DNA from: Pseudomonadota bacterium
Lineage (GTDB): Bacteria > Pseudomonadota > Alphaproteobacteria > Dongiales > Dongiaceae
Direction of reading: 5' to 3'
DNA: 64,000 bases
NCBI GenBank assembly: GCA_021792365.1
Contig: JAJYUT010000003.1
Location: 806,001 to 870,000 of the forward strand
Shown: one piece after another, positions 34,890-43,614 of the stretch
Position numbering within the stretch: the stretch's first letter is position 1
Layout of the letters: each line of letters starts with the position of its first letter
Notes under the pieces: model-generated
Seen by the model: the letters and a program-made list of their open reading frames with translations, nothing else
The model's database searches: none
What the model was told of the DNA's origin: nothing
Program-made: the position numbers and the translations under genes

Positions 34890-35663
34890 ATGGACCTTTC
34901 GAATTTCGGCAGGTTTCCGAGCCTTGGCGGCAAGAGCGTGTTCGTGACCGGCGGCGGCTCCGGCATCGGCGCCGCCATCGTGGAGAGCTTCGTCGATCAG
35001 GGCGCCCGTGTCGCCTTCGTCGACATCGATGACGCCGCGAGCCGCGCCTTGTGCGATGCCATCCGTCATCAGTACGGCGCAGCGCCGTCCTTCACGCGAT
35101 GCGATATCACCGATATCGCGGCGATGCAGGCAGCGATCGAGCAGGCCGCGCGCGACCAGGGCGATATCGGCGTGCTGATCAACAACGCCGCCAACGACAC
35201 GCGCCACACCTGGCAAGAGGTGACGCCGGAGTACTGGGACGAGCGCATGGCCATCAATCTTCGTCCCATGTTCTTCGCGATCCAGTCGGTGGCGCCCCAG
35301 ATGAAACGGCTGGGCGGCGGATCGGTCATCAATTTCGGCTCCATCAGCTGGAAGGTGCGGATGGGCGGTGCTGCCGCCTACACCACCGCCAAGGCCGCGG
35401 TGCATGGCCTTACCCGCGGCATGGCGCGCGAGCTGGGGCAGGACGCCATCCGGGTCAATACCGTGCTGCCGGGCTGGGTCATGACCGAGCGGCAGAAGAA
35501 ACTGTGGCTGGACGAGACCGGCGAGAGGCTGCTGGACCAGGAGCAATGCCTGAAGGGACGCATCGAGCCGGTCGACGTCGCGCGCCTCGTGATGTTCCTT
35601 GCATCCGACGACGCGCGCATGTGCACGGCCCAGGAATTCATCGTCGACGGCGGCTGGGCTTAA
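34890..35663 (+). CDS. SDR-family sugar 1-dehydrogenase (galactose/arabinose dehydrogenase-like)
   Basis: 257 residues of classical SDR. NAD(P) site VFVTGGGSGIGAAIVESF at about 17-34, VDIDD (Asp for NAD), LINNAAND near residue 93, catalytic Ser in NFGSISWKV and YTTAKAAVHG (Tyr-x3-Lys) near 168. The close is FLASDDARMCTAQEFIVDGG. Size and the dgo-type context suit D-galactose or L-arabinose 1-dehydrogenase, which yields the lactone upstream of the DgoK/DgoA steps. A lactonase remnant follows directly. Confidence 0.85.
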   Translation: MDLSNFGRFPSLGGKSVFVTGGGSGIGAAIVESFVDQGARVAFVDIDDAASRALCDAIRHQYGAAPSFTRCDITDIAAMQAAIEQAARDQGDIGVLINNAANDTRHTWQEVTPEYWDERMAINLRPMFFAIQSVAPQMKRLGGGSVINFGSISWKVRMGGAAAYTTAKAAVHGLTRGMARELGQDAIRVNTVLPGWVMTERQKKLWLDETGERLLDQEQCLKGRIEPVDVARLVMFLASDDARMCTAQEFIVDGGWA

Positions 35664-35668
35664 GGGCG

Positions 35669-35870
35669 CGCCTGCTGCCGGACGCCCAGGGCCAGTCTCG
35701 ACGAGAAACCGCTCTTGGTCCGCGCGCGATCAGGCGATCTACGGGACCGACATCAAGCGCAAGCGGCTGAACCGATATCGCCTGGCCCATGGAGCACCGC
35801 AGAGGCGGGAAATGCCTCGGCTGGGCGGTCGAGCGGCGCGACAAGCTGGGTTTCGTCGTCCCGCGTCGCG
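35669..35870 (+). pseudogene. SMP-30/gluconolactonase remnant, frameshifted
   Basis: Three reading frames together give a recognisable N-terminus of an SMP-30 sugar lactonase. Frame 1 reads RASLDEKPL, for the family's LGExPLW. After one extra base (CTCTTGG at about 35711-35717) frame 2 reads WSARDQAIYGTDIKRKRLNR and YRLAHGAPQRREMP, where the family has YWTDI. A second shift near 35815 gives LGWAVERRDKLGFV. Only about 65 of some 290 residues remain. It stands directly behind the sugar dehydrogenase, where a functional lactonase would be expected. Confidence 0.7.
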
Positions 35871-35962
35871 CCCGCCATTGCGAAATTGACACTTGACCCC
35901 GTGACCATCACGCGGGTCCGCATACGGCCGCGCGATGGGACAGCCTGGGAAGGACGGACGCC

Positions 35963-36634
35963 TCAGCGCGTCGCGGTGCTGCGCTCCGTGATGATCACGT
36001 TCACCTGCATGATATCGGCATTGCCGGCGCCAAGCTCGGCGCGCGCGGGTATCGGCCCGGGAACGCCGGCCTGCTCGATTGCGGCGGCCGACATCTGGGT
36101 CAGCGCGAGAAGCTTGCCCCAGCGCTCCGAATCCTCGATCCCGACGCCCCGGCCCTGCACCACGATCTCGTTCGGGAAGCTGCGCAGCGCGCCGCCAAGC
36201 GCGAACAGGAGGCCGTCCCTTTTCGCGCCGCCCTCCGCGCCAAGTTCGCCGATGAGCGTGCTGGTCGGAAGCGTCACGATCACCCGGTCGCGGCTTCCGG
36301 TAAGGCCGAGGCCCGCCAGCTTCGGCTCCTTCTCGAAGGAGCCCTTGAGCAAGGTCAGCAGGTAGCTCGGATTGCGCGCGGGATCGGCGGCCTCCGAGAC
36401 CATGCCGCGTTCGACCGGCTGAGGCGCCTGGAGGTCGAGATGGGGACGACCGGAGATCGAGCCCAGCATGATCTGGAACTTGGTGCGATCGAGCGAAACC
36501 ATCGAGAACAGCAGCACGAAGCAAGCCAGCAGACAGCTGATGAAGTCCGCGAAGCTGATCAGCCAGGGCTGGTTCGGCCCGCTTTCCGACTGAACCTCCC
36601 GCGGCTGGATCGGACGATGGCGCGCCGGCGTCAT
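35963..36634 (-). CDS. MotB-like membrane protein with the plug Asp conserved
   Basis: 223 residues from ATG 36634, which overlaps the stop of the upstream MotB-like gene (ATGA). After a basic N-terminus comes PWLISFADFISCLLACFVLL at about 23-42, which matches the MotB plug/membrane helix, including the ADF Asp (Asp30) that carries protons in stators. The rest is a degenerate OmpA-like domain (VIVTLPTSTLIGELGA; ALRSFPNEIVVQGRGVG). No MotA-like gene is in the window. The role is unknown. Confidence 0.75.
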   Translation of the reverse strand: MTPARHRPIQPREVQSESGPNQPWLISFADFISCLLACFVLLFSMVSLDRTKFQIMLGSISGRPHLDLQAPQPVERGMVSEAADPARNPSYLLTLLKGSFEKEPKLAGLGLTGSRDRVIVTLPTSTLIGELGAEGGAKRDGLLFALGGALRSFPNEIVVQGRGVGIEDSERWGKLLALTQMSAAAIEQAGVPGPIPARAELGAGNADIMQVNVIITERSTATR

Positions 36635-37413
36635 GGTGTCTGCTCTCCCGCCGCCAAGCCCGATTCGACCGCCGGTGCTTCGACGGCCGGTGCTTCGACC
36701 GCCGGTGCCAAGGCCACCGCAATCCCGATATGGGCGGGATCGCACGACGCCAACCCGATCGAGAATTGCGCCAGCGGCGCCCGTTCCCGCGCCAACGCGG
36801 CGCCGACCGCCACGGCGCGGGCGCGCACCTGGTCGCTGGCTTCGCTGGCGCATAGCCTCATCTCGATGCTGGGCGCGAGACGCTCCGGAACGTCAGCCAA
36901 TGAATGCACCACCTCCCGCAGCACCGTCTGGAACACGGGCGTAAGGCTGGCGCCCTCGCCCGGGAAGGCCAGCTCCATCGGCAGCCAAAGGACCTGGTGA
37001 TCGGAGGGCGGCGGCTTCTTGCCGCCCATCAGCGGCACCAGCGACTGGGTGCGGCGCGTCAGCCCGGCGATGTAGTCGACCGCGATGTATTCAACCTCCG
37101 GCGCCGGGGATTCCTGGTCCGGAATGGCATTGCCGAAGGCCGCCTGGACACTGGCGATCGCCTTGTCGCTCTTCGTCCTGTCGTGGAGCGAGATGCTGGT
37201 CAGCACGATGAAGAAGGTGAGAATGAGCGTCATCAGGCCCGCGAAGGTCGGCAAGCTCGGATTGCGCGCGGGCTGCACCTGCTGGGCCGATGCCAGGGCC
37301 GGCGGCCGCCACCGCATGGCCTGCGTCAATGTCGCTTCGTTCGCCGCGCCCTTCTCCGTCTCGGGCACCGCCGGAGCGTGCGTCGGCTCGATCCTGTCGC
37401 TGTTGATGTCCAT
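36631..37413 (-). CDS. MotB-like membrane protein lacking the plug Asp
   Basis: 260 residues from ATG 37413; an in-frame TTG nine codons upstream is less likely. NPSLPTFAGLMTLILTFFIV at about 51-70 aligns with the MotB plug helix, but the conserved Asp is replaced by Gly59 (FAG for ADF). LSLHD-like SISLHDRTKSDK follows, then an OmpA-like periplasmic part (LAFPGEGASLTPVFQTVLRE; EMRLCASEASDQVRARAVAV). The C-terminus has three EAPAV repeats. It is translationally coupled to the second MotB-like gene. Confidence 0.72.
   Translation of the reverse strand: MDINSDRIEPTHAPAVPETEKGAANEATLTQAMRWRPPALASAQQVQPARNPSLPTFAGLMTLILTFFIVLTSISLHDRTKSDKAIASVQAAFGNAIPDQESPAPEVEYIAVDYIAGLTRRTQSLVPLMGGKKPPPSDHQVLWLPMELAFPGEGASLTPVFQTVLREVVHSLADVPERLAPSIEMRLCASEASDQVRARAVAVGAALARERAPLAQFSIGLASCDPAHIGIAVALAPAVEAPAVEAPAVESGLAAGEQTP
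36667..36711. repeat. three tandem 15-bp repeats within the MotB-like gene
   Basis: GACCGCCGGTGCTTC, GACGGCCGGTGCTTC and a partial third copy GACCGCCGGTGCCAA in direct tandem. In the coding frame they give EAPAV units near the C-terminus. Confidence 0.85.
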
Positions 37414-37509
37414 GGGATGGGCCGGTTGCCCCGCAGCCAAACACGGCCTTCATCCACACATAGTATGCTTAACAAGCCCTTAAACCGCTCTTCTGGCGGG
37501 CTTTCGCGT

Positions 37510-38418
37510 TCAAAGCACGGTGCGCAGCCAGCTCTTGAACCGTTGCAGCGCCGGAAGCTCAGCGTTCTCGGCGGGATGGACAAGGTAATAGGCGAAATCG
37601 CCCTTCCATTCCTCGTCCGCCAGCCGCACCAGTCGGCCGTCGGCCAGATCGATGTCCACGAGCACGGCCGGGGCCAGCGCGATGCCGAGGCCGGCGAGCG
37701 CCGCGTCCAGCGCCAAGGCCGTCTGATTGAAACGCGGGCCCTTGCGCCAATCCACACCCTCCAGCCCGCTTGCCTCCAGCCACATTTTCCAGCTCGGCAT
37801 CGCCGGCTCGCGCTCCACGCTCATATCATGCAGCAGCGGCGCCTCGGTGAAGACGCGCAACGGGTTGCGCTGGCCGCAGCGCATCAGCAGCCCGGGACTG
37901 CAGACCGGAAACATGCGGTCCTCCAGCAGCAGTTCGGCAATGAGCCCCGAATAGTTGCCGCCGCCATAGCAGATCGCGAGATCGATCTCGTGCTTCGCAA
38001 AGTCCGCAGGCTCGATCGTCGCCTTCACGTCGACCTCGATATCGGGATGGCGCTCGAGGAACCCGCCGAGGCGCGGCAACAGCCATTTGGTTGCGAAGGA
38101 CGGCGCGATGGAGATCGACAAGGCCGCCCTGTCGGGCTCCGCGTCGTCGATCGAGGCGATGGTGCCTTTGAGATGCTCGAAGGCCTGGTTGATGCCTGGG
38201 AGCAAACGAGCGCCTTGCGGTGTCAGCACCAGGCCTTTGGACGTGCGCTCGAACAGCTTGAACGCGAACGCATCCTCAAGCTGGCGAATCTGCAGGCTGA
38301 CCGCCGACGCCGTCACATGCAGTTCCTCCGCTGCGGCGGCAAAACTGCGGTGGCGGGCTGCGGCCCAGAAGGCACGCAGGGCGTTCAGGGAGGGTAATCG
38401 CCGGATCGGTCTGGCCAT
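37510..38418 (-). CDS. LysR-family regulator (GcvA-like)
   Basis: 302 residues from ATG 38418 with GGGAGGG upstream. The N-terminal HTH (PSLNALRAFWAAARHRSFAA; ELHVTASAVSLQIRQLEDAF; LFERTSKGLVLTPQG) and the GcvA-type effector domain (SIAPSFATKWLLPRLGGFLE) identify a LysR protein of the GcvA/DsdC branch. It diverges from the sulfate-type binding protein gene. That gene and the adjacent dioxygenase remnant are the probable targets. Confidence 0.9.
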   Translation of the reverse strand: MARPIRRLPSLNALRAFWAAARHRSFAAAAEELHVTASAVSLQIRQLEDAFAFKLFERTSKGLVLTPQGARLLPGINQAFEHLKGTIASIDDAEPDRAALSISIAPSFATKWLLPRLGGFLERHPDIEVDVKATIEPADFAKHEIDLAICYGGGNYSGLIAELLLEDRMFPVCSPGLLMRCGQRNPLRVFTEAPLLHDMSVEREPAMPSWKMWLEASGLEGVDWRKGPRFNQTALALDAALAGLGIALAPAVLVDIDLADGRLVRLADEEWKGDFAYYLVHPAENAELPALQRFKSWLRTVL

Positions 38419-38540
38419 AAGAAAAACCCTCCCGGGCCGCAATTAGTTCTAGTTTGTCTATAAGGTTAGTAGAGATAAAGTGCCGATGCCTGTCAAGGTG
38501 GCTGCGGAGACGCCGTCACCGCAATTGCAAGGAGGCTAAG

Positions 38541-39563
38541 ATGTTGAAATGGGTTCTGAATCTCGCCAGTCAGACACTCGCCGTCGCGTTCGCCGCCGGC
38601 TTGGCAAGCAGCGCTGCTAGGGGCGATGTCACGCTTCTCAACGTGTCCTACGATCCTACCCGCGAGTTCTACCAAGCCTATAATGAGGCCTTCGCCGCCT
38701 ATTGGAAGAAGGAAACCGGAGAGGACATCATCATCGAGGCCTCTCACGGCGGTTCGGGCAAGCAGGCGCGCGCGGTGATCGACGGCCTCGAGGCGGATGT
38801 CGTAACGCTCGCCCTCGCCTACGACATTGATCAGATCGCCGAGCATGGCGGCTTGATCGCGCCGGTTTGGCAAAAGCGCCTGCCGCACAATTCAGCCCCC
38901 TATACCTCGACCATCGTGTTCCTGGTGCGCAAGGGCAATCCCAAGGGAATCCGGGACTGGCCCGACCTGGTGAAGGACGGCATCCAGGTCATCACGCCGA
39001 ACCCGAAGACTTCCGGCGGCGCGCGCTGGAACTACCTTGCGGCATGGGGTTATGCGCTGAAACAGCCGGGCGGCAACGAAACGAAGGCGAAGGAATTCGT
39101 CGGGAAGCTCTTCAAGAACGTGCCGGTGCTCGATACTGGCGCGCGCGGCAGCACGACCACCTTCGTCCAGCGCGGCATCGGCGACGTGCTGATCGCATGG
39201 GAAAACGAAGCGCTGCTCGCCATCAAGGAACTTGGCGCCGATAAGGTCGAGATGGTGGTCCCGAGCCTCTCCATCCTGGCGGAGCCGCCGGTGGCGGTGG
39301 TCGACGCAGTCGTGGACGACAAGGGGACGCGCAAGCAGGCCGAAGCCTACCTCAACTACCTCTATTCGCCGGAAGCGCAGGAACTGGCGGCACGGAACTT
39401 CTACCGCCCGACCGATCCCAAGGTGGCGGCCGCGCATCAAAAGGACTTTCCCAAGATCGCAACCTTCAGCCTCGGCGCGCTGTTCGGAAGCTGGAAGGAA
39501 GCGCAACAGAAGCACTTCAGCGATGGCGGCCAGTTCGACCAGATCTACAGCCCCGGGAACTGA
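38541..39563 (+). CDS. sulfate/thiosulfate-type ABC transporter binding protein
   Basis: 340 residues, AAGGAGG before the ATG and a Sec signal peptide of about 28 residues ([21 protein letters not shown]). The mature part has the Sbp/CysP signatures [40 protein letters not shown] near residue 69, [30 protein letters not shown] and [20 protein letters not shown] near 150. It binds sulfate or thiosulfate in the periplasm. No permease or ATPase genes are adjacent, so it must use components encoded elsewhere. The next gene is a dioxygenase remnant. Confidence 0.9.
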   Translation: MLKWVLNLASQTLAVAFAAGLASSAARGDVTLLNVSYDPTREFYQAYNEAFAAYWKKETGEDIIIEASHGGSGKQARAVIDGLEADVVTLALAYDIDQIAEHGGLIAPVWQKRLPHNSAPYTSTIVFLVRKGNPKGIRDWPDLVKDGIQVITPNPKTSGGARWNYLAAWGYALKQPGGNETKAKEFVGKLFKNVPVLDTGARGSTTTFVQRGIGDVLIAWENEALLAIKELGADKVEMVVPSLSILAEPPVAVVDAVVDDKGTRKQAEAYLNYLYSPEAQELAARNFYRPTDPKVAAAHQKDFPKIATFSLGALFGSWKEAQQKHFSDGGQFDQIYSPGN

Positions 39564-39639
39564 TCTCTGCTAACCCGCCTTTGAGAGGAGGCTTGAGTCG
39601 AAGCGGGCGCGATGCGGAGGAGCAGCGCGCTCGCTGCCT

Positions 39640-40224
39640 TTCATGGAGACTCTTGACGGGCAATTCCAACTACCTGCTCGGGGCTGTACGGCGTGGTCAT
39701 TCCGGACACCGGCGGCGACACCTTGTTCGCGAATCTGGCGGCGGCCGATACCGCCTTGTCACAGCCGATCCAGCGCTGCTGCGCGGGCTGCACGCGACGC
39801 ACGACTTACCAAGAGCTTCCGCGCCAGCGCCCATTGCGGCGAGAAGAATCCGGAATGGGTGGAAGCGGCGCAGCAACCCGCCCGTCTCGCATCCCGTGGT
39901 GCGGACGCATCCGCAGTCCGGCATCAAGGGCCTCTTCGTGAACGAGGCCTACACGACTGCCCTCGAAACTCTCAAGGCCGAGGAATCCGTATGCTACTCG
40001 ACTTCCTGTTCCGTCACCTCTGAGGCCGCAATCGTGCACCGCCACCGCTGGCAACCGGGTGACATCATCTTCTGGGATAATCGCGCGTGATCCAGCACAT
40101 GACGGTGGCCGATTACTGGCCAGGGCACCGCCGGCTGCATCTCGCCACCATTCTCGGCGATCACCCGGCCCAGCGCATCCGCGTCACCGCCGGCCCTGCA
40201 GCGAGCGAGGCTCAGCGCTGGTAG
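39640..40224 (+). pseudogene. TauD/TfdA-type 2-oxoglutarate dioxygenase remnant, several frameshifts
   Basis: Fragments of a TauD homologue can be read across three frames. They are LYGVVIPDTGGDTLFANLAA then DTALSQPIQR (39684-39780), LLRGLHATHD (after a shift), NPPVSHPVVRTHPQSGIKGL then FVNEAYTTALETLKAEES (39876-39990), LDFLFRHL in another frame, HRWQPGDIIFWDNRA (40043-40090) and finally HMTVADYWPGHRRLHLATIL then GDHP to the stop at 40224. VSHPVVRTHP and WDNRA are TauD hallmarks. The N-terminal third with the HxD iron ligands is missing or unrecognisable. The 3' end overlaps the PAS_5 gene by 13 bases. Confidence 0.8.
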
Positions 40225-40700
40225 GGCCGGGCGTCGCAATCGGCAAGGCTGATAGCTCCGTCGATCTCAACGCCGTCGCTGCTCAAGGGGAAGAAGCCGG
40301 TTTCGCTACTGCCGATCGCGCCGCGCGGCCGGCGCCAGTCCTTCCTGTGCCATTCGTAGTGGGCGAAGACCGGTGCGCGGGTGGCGACCACGCGCCGGTA
40401 GCATTCCGTCAGCAAGACTTCGACGGTAAAGCCGCACGCATCCAGATAGCGATTGGTGAAATCGGACCCGTTCGCCTCCGCCACGCGCGTGCCGACCAGC
40501 CGATAGCGGACCCGGAACGGCGTGCGTTCGATATCCGCGATGATCAGGTACGGCAACAGGCGCGGGATCTCCACCGGGTCGATGGCGGCGCGCCGTGGCG
40601 GCTGGCCGCCGGCCGCCTTGCCGCTCCAATAGCGTTCGAATTCATGGACTCGCTGCGACGCGACCTGGCCGGCATCGATGAGCCTGGATTGGGGTGTCAT
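40212..40700 (-). CDS. PAS_5 (DUF1457) domain protein
   Basis: 162 residues, second member of the PAS_5 family in this window. Matching segments are VHEFERYWSGKAAGGQPPRR, DPVEIPRLLPYLIIADIERT near residue 41, FRVRYRLVGTRVAEANGSDF, YRRVVATRAPVFAHYEW near residue 100 and the final FPLSSDGVEIDG. It ends the strand block that holds prkA, yeaH and spoVR, 24 bases downstream of spoVR, and could be cotranscribed. Function unknown. Confidence 0.78.
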   Translation of the reverse strand: MTPQSRLIDAGQVASQRVHEFERYWSGKAAGGQPPRRAAIDPVEIPRLLPYLIIADIERTPFRVRYRLVGTRVAEANGSDFTNRYLDACGFTVEVLLTECYRRVVATRAPVFAHYEWHRKDWRRPRGAIGSSETGFFPLSSDGVEIDGAISLADCDARPYQR

Positions 40701-40724
40701 GCCGCTGCCTTGATCGGCCGGCTT

Positions 40725-42278
40725 CTATGTACGCGGCGAGGCGTCGTACTGATATTTGGTCACCTCGTTGGCTCCGATTCCCAGCAACTGCACGTCATAG
40801 CCCCAGAGGTCGGCGACATAGCCGAGAACGGCGCGCGCATCGTCCTCCGAAAGCGGGATGTCGTTGTGCAGGTTGTGCGTCAGCACCAAGCGTCGGCTGC
40901 CCTTGAGGTCGACATCGGCCACCTGGATGTTGGGCTCCCGCTCGCCCGGGTCGTATTGGCGGGCGAGGGCCCGGCGGACGCGGGCGTAGCCGCGCTCGTC
41001 ATGGATCGCGTCCACGAGGTAGTGCGGCGACTCGTTCTGGTCCGCGATCTTGAACAGGCGCATCTTGCGCATCACGGTCGGGCTCAGGTATTGCGCAATG
41101 AAGGAATCGTCCCGGAAGTTCGCCCAAACCGTCTTCAGCGTCCCCATGACATCGCCGTTGCCCGCGATCTCCGGCAGATACTCGCGGTCCTCCTCGGTCG
41201 GCTCGGTCACGATCCGCTCGATATCCCGCATCATCTCGAAGCCGAGTGCATAGGGATTGAGACCCGAATAGCGCCGGTCGTCGAAGTCGGGCTGGAATAC
41301 GACATTGGCATGGCTCGACAGGAACTCGAGCATCGATCCTTCGCTGATCTTGCCAAGGTCGTAGAGCCGGTTCAGAATCCGATAGTGGACGTAGGTCGCG
41401 CAACCCTCGTTCATCATCTTGGTCTGCTTCTGCGGATAGAAATACTGCGCGACGTTGCGCACGATCCGCACCAGCTCCCGCTCCCAATCCTTCAGCGCCG
41501 GCGAGAACTTCTCGATGAAGTAGAGCAGGTTCTCCTCCGGCAGGCCCATCTTGCGCTGCGCCATGTCGATCTCGGGCTTCGCTTCTTCGCGCTTCGGCTT
41601 GTTCGGCAGCGTCCGCCACAGGTCGTTGTAGTTCTGCCGCTGATGCTCGAGCCGCTCCTCCGCCCGTTTCTTCTCGTTCGCCAGGCTGAGGCGCGGCCTG
41701 CGCCCGTAGCGGTTCACGGCATGATCCATCAGCGCATGCGCTGCATCGAGCACGCGCTCCACGGCGGAGATGCCGTGCTGCTCCTCGCAGCGCGCGACAT
41801 AGGCCTTCGCGAAGTTGAGGTAGTCGAGGATGCCTTCCGCGTCGGTCCACTCCTTGAACAGGTAGTTGTTCTTGAAGAAGTGGTTGTGGCCGAAGGCCGC
41901 ATGCGCCATCACCAGCGCCTGCATGGTCATGGTGTTCTCCTCCATGACGTAGCAGATGCACGGATTGGAGTTGATGACGATCTCGTAGGCCAGCCCCTGG
42001 TAGCCCTTGCGGTACAGCGCCTCGTCGCGCGTGAAGCGCTTGCCGAACGACCAGTGATGATAGAAGACCGGCATGCCGATCGAGGAATAGGCATCGAGCA
42101 TCTGCTCGGTGCTGATCATCTCCACCTGGACGGGATAGGGATCGAGCTTCAGATCATTGATCGCGACGTCCTCGATCGCGTCATAGGTTCGCTTCAGCGC
42201 GTCGAAGCTCCATTCGCCGCTCTCGAACAGCAGGGCATTGCCGGGGCGCGCGCTGGTGGTTGCCGCTTGCTCGGCCAT
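40725..42278 (-). CDS. SpoVR/YcgB family protein
   Basis: 517 residues from ATG 42278, sharing one base with the yeaH stop (TGATG). Family segments are DPYPVQVEMISTEQMLDAYS near residue 46, MPVFYHHWSFGKRF, GLAYEIVINSNPCICYVMEE near 93, MTMQALVMAHAAFGHNHFFK, MNEGCATYVHYR near 294 and GLNPYALGFEMMRDIERI. SpoVR-like proteins accompany PrkA and YeaH in stress-induced operons; the biochemical role is not settled. An upstream open frame lies inside yeaH and was not used. Confidence 0.92.
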   Translation of the reverse strand: MAEQAATTSARPGNALLFESGEWSFDALKRTYDAIEDVAINDLKLDPYPVQVEMISTEQMLDAYSSIGMPVFYHHWSFGKRFTRDEALYRKGYQGLAYEIVINSNPCICYVMEENTMTMQALVMAHAAFGHNHFFKNNYLFKEWTDAEGILDYLNFAKAYVARCEEQHGISAVERVLDAAHALMDHAVNRYGRRPRLSLANEKKRAEERLEHQRQNYNDLWRTLPNKPKREEAKPEIDMAQRKMGLPEENLLYFIEKFSPALKDWERELVRIVRNVAQYFYPQKQTKMMNEGCATYVHYRILNRLYDLGKISEGSMLEFLSSHANVVFQPDFDDRRYSGLNPYALGFEMMRDIERIVTEPTEEDREYLPEIAGNGDVMGTLKTVWANFRDDSFIAQYLSPTVMRKMRLFKIADQNESPHYLVDAIHDERGYARVRRALARQYDPGEREPNIQVADVDLKGSRRLVLTHNLHNDIPLSEDDARAVLGYVADLWGYDVQLLGIGANEVTKYQYDASPRT

Positions 42279-43588
42279 CAGGCGACCTTCTGGTTCTTGG
42301 CGAAGAGCTGGTGGAACACGGGGAAGATGTCGGACTTGGAGAACACCCGCTTCATGACGAAGTTCGGCGCCATATCCGCGACGGTCTTGTAGTCGCGCCA
42401 CAGCAGGCTGGCATTGCCCTCGGAGCGGAACATCCCTGCCTCGCGCTCGTCCACCACCTCGATATAGGCGAAGTACTGGCACAGGGGCAGCAGCTCGTCT
42501 TCCAGGATCCGGGTGCAGGTGTCGCTGTCGCTCGGATAGTTGTCGCCGTCGGAAGCCTGGGCCGCGTAGATGTTCCAGGCGTCGGTGGGATACCGCTCGT
42601 CGACGATGCGCTTCATCTCGGCCAGCGCGCTGGACACCACGGTGCCTCCGGTCTCGGCCGAGCGGAAGAACGTCTCTTCGTCCACCTCCTTTGCTTCGGA
42701 GGTGTGGCGGATGAACACCACATCGACATGGTCGTATTTCCGGCCCAGGAACAGGTGCAGCAGCAGGAAGAACCTCTTGGCTAGGTCCTTCATGTATTCG
42801 CTCATCGAGCCGGACACGTCCATGAGGCAGAACATGACCGCGCGGGCATTCGGCTTCGGGGTCGGTTCATAGCGGTTGAAGCGCAGATCGACGGGATCGA
42901 TGAAGGCGATCCGCTTCATGCGGCGCTCGAGCTGCGTCTGGAGGATGCGAAGCTCGCCGAGGTGCTTCTCCTCCTCTTCCGTCCGGTCCTTCTTGGCTTC
43001 CAGCTCCGCCACCGTCCTGTTCATCGCCGCCACATCGTCGAGGGTTGGACGATGGAGCGAGATGCGTCGGGCGAGGCTGTGCCGCATGGTGCGGACGAGG
43101 TTGAGGTTGCGCGGCGAGCCGCTGGCCGTGAAGCCGGCGCGCGTCGTCTGGAACGCGACCGTCTCCTTGAGATGGGTCTTGACGAGGTCCGGCAACTCCA
43201 GCTCATCGAACAGGATGTCGAGATATTCGTCCCGGGTGAGGGTGAAGCGGAAATCGTCCTCGCCCTCGCCGTCGGGGCTGCCCTCGCGGCTGCGCCCGCC
43301 GGCCCCGCCGCCCTCGGGCTTCGGCAGCTTGTCGCCGGCAATGAACTCCTTGTTGCCGGGATGGACGTGCTCGCGATTGCCGCCCTGGCTGGCGTGATGA
43401 AAGCGCGGCTCCTGAATGCGCTTGCGCGGGATGTTCACCACTTCCTTGGTGTCGACATCCCCGAGCTGCCGCTCCCGGATCGAGCGGACCACCGCCTCCT
43501 TGATATGCCCCCGCACCAGCCGGATGAAGCGCTGCCGGTTGGTGTGGCTTCTGCCTTTGGGGTTCAGCCGCCGGTCGACGATGTTCAT
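42278..43588 (-). CDS. yeaH: YeaH/YhbH family (DUF444, VWA-like) protein
   Basis: 436 residues from ATG 43588 with GAGGGAG upstream. The N-terminus (IVDRRLNPKGRSHTNRQRFI; RIQEPRFHHASQGGNREHVH) is typical for YeaH. A disordered Gly-rich stretch spans about 88-110. The VWA-like part has FCLMDVSGSMSEYMKDLAKR near residue 247 (MIDAS-like DxSxS), VVFIRHTSEAKEVDEETFF and ASDGDNYPSDSDTC. It is the middle gene of prkA-yeaH-spoVR, a conserved stress module in Proteobacteria. Confidence 0.93.
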   Translation of the reverse strand: MNIVDRRLNPKGRSHTNRQRFIRLVRGHIKEAVVRSIRERQLGDVDTKEVVNIPRKRIQEPRFHHASQGGNREHVHPGNKEFIAGDKLPKPEGGGAGGRSREGSPDGEGEDDFRFTLTRDEYLDILFDELELPDLVKTHLKETVAFQTTRAGFTASGSPRNLNLVRTMRHSLARRISLHRPTLDDVAAMNRTVAELEAKKDRTEEEEKHLGELRILQTQLERRMKRIAFIDPVDLRFNRYEPTPKPNARAVMFCLMDVSGSMSEYMKDLAKRFFLLLHLFLGRKYDHVDVVFIRHTSEAKEVDEETFFRSAETGGTVVSSALAEMKRIVDERYPTDAWNIYAAQASDGDNYPSDSDTCTRILEDELLPLCQYFAYIEVVDEREAGMFRSEGNASLLWRDYKTVADMAPNFVMKRVFSKSDIFPVFHQLFAKNQKVA

Positions 43589-43614
43589 GCCTGCTCCCTC
43601 GGCGGATGATCGCT

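Noticed and set aside
40059-42392. A long plus-strand open frame opposite spoVR
   Set aside because: It lies antisense to SpoVR with clear family motifs. No domain or ribosome-binding site was seen in it.
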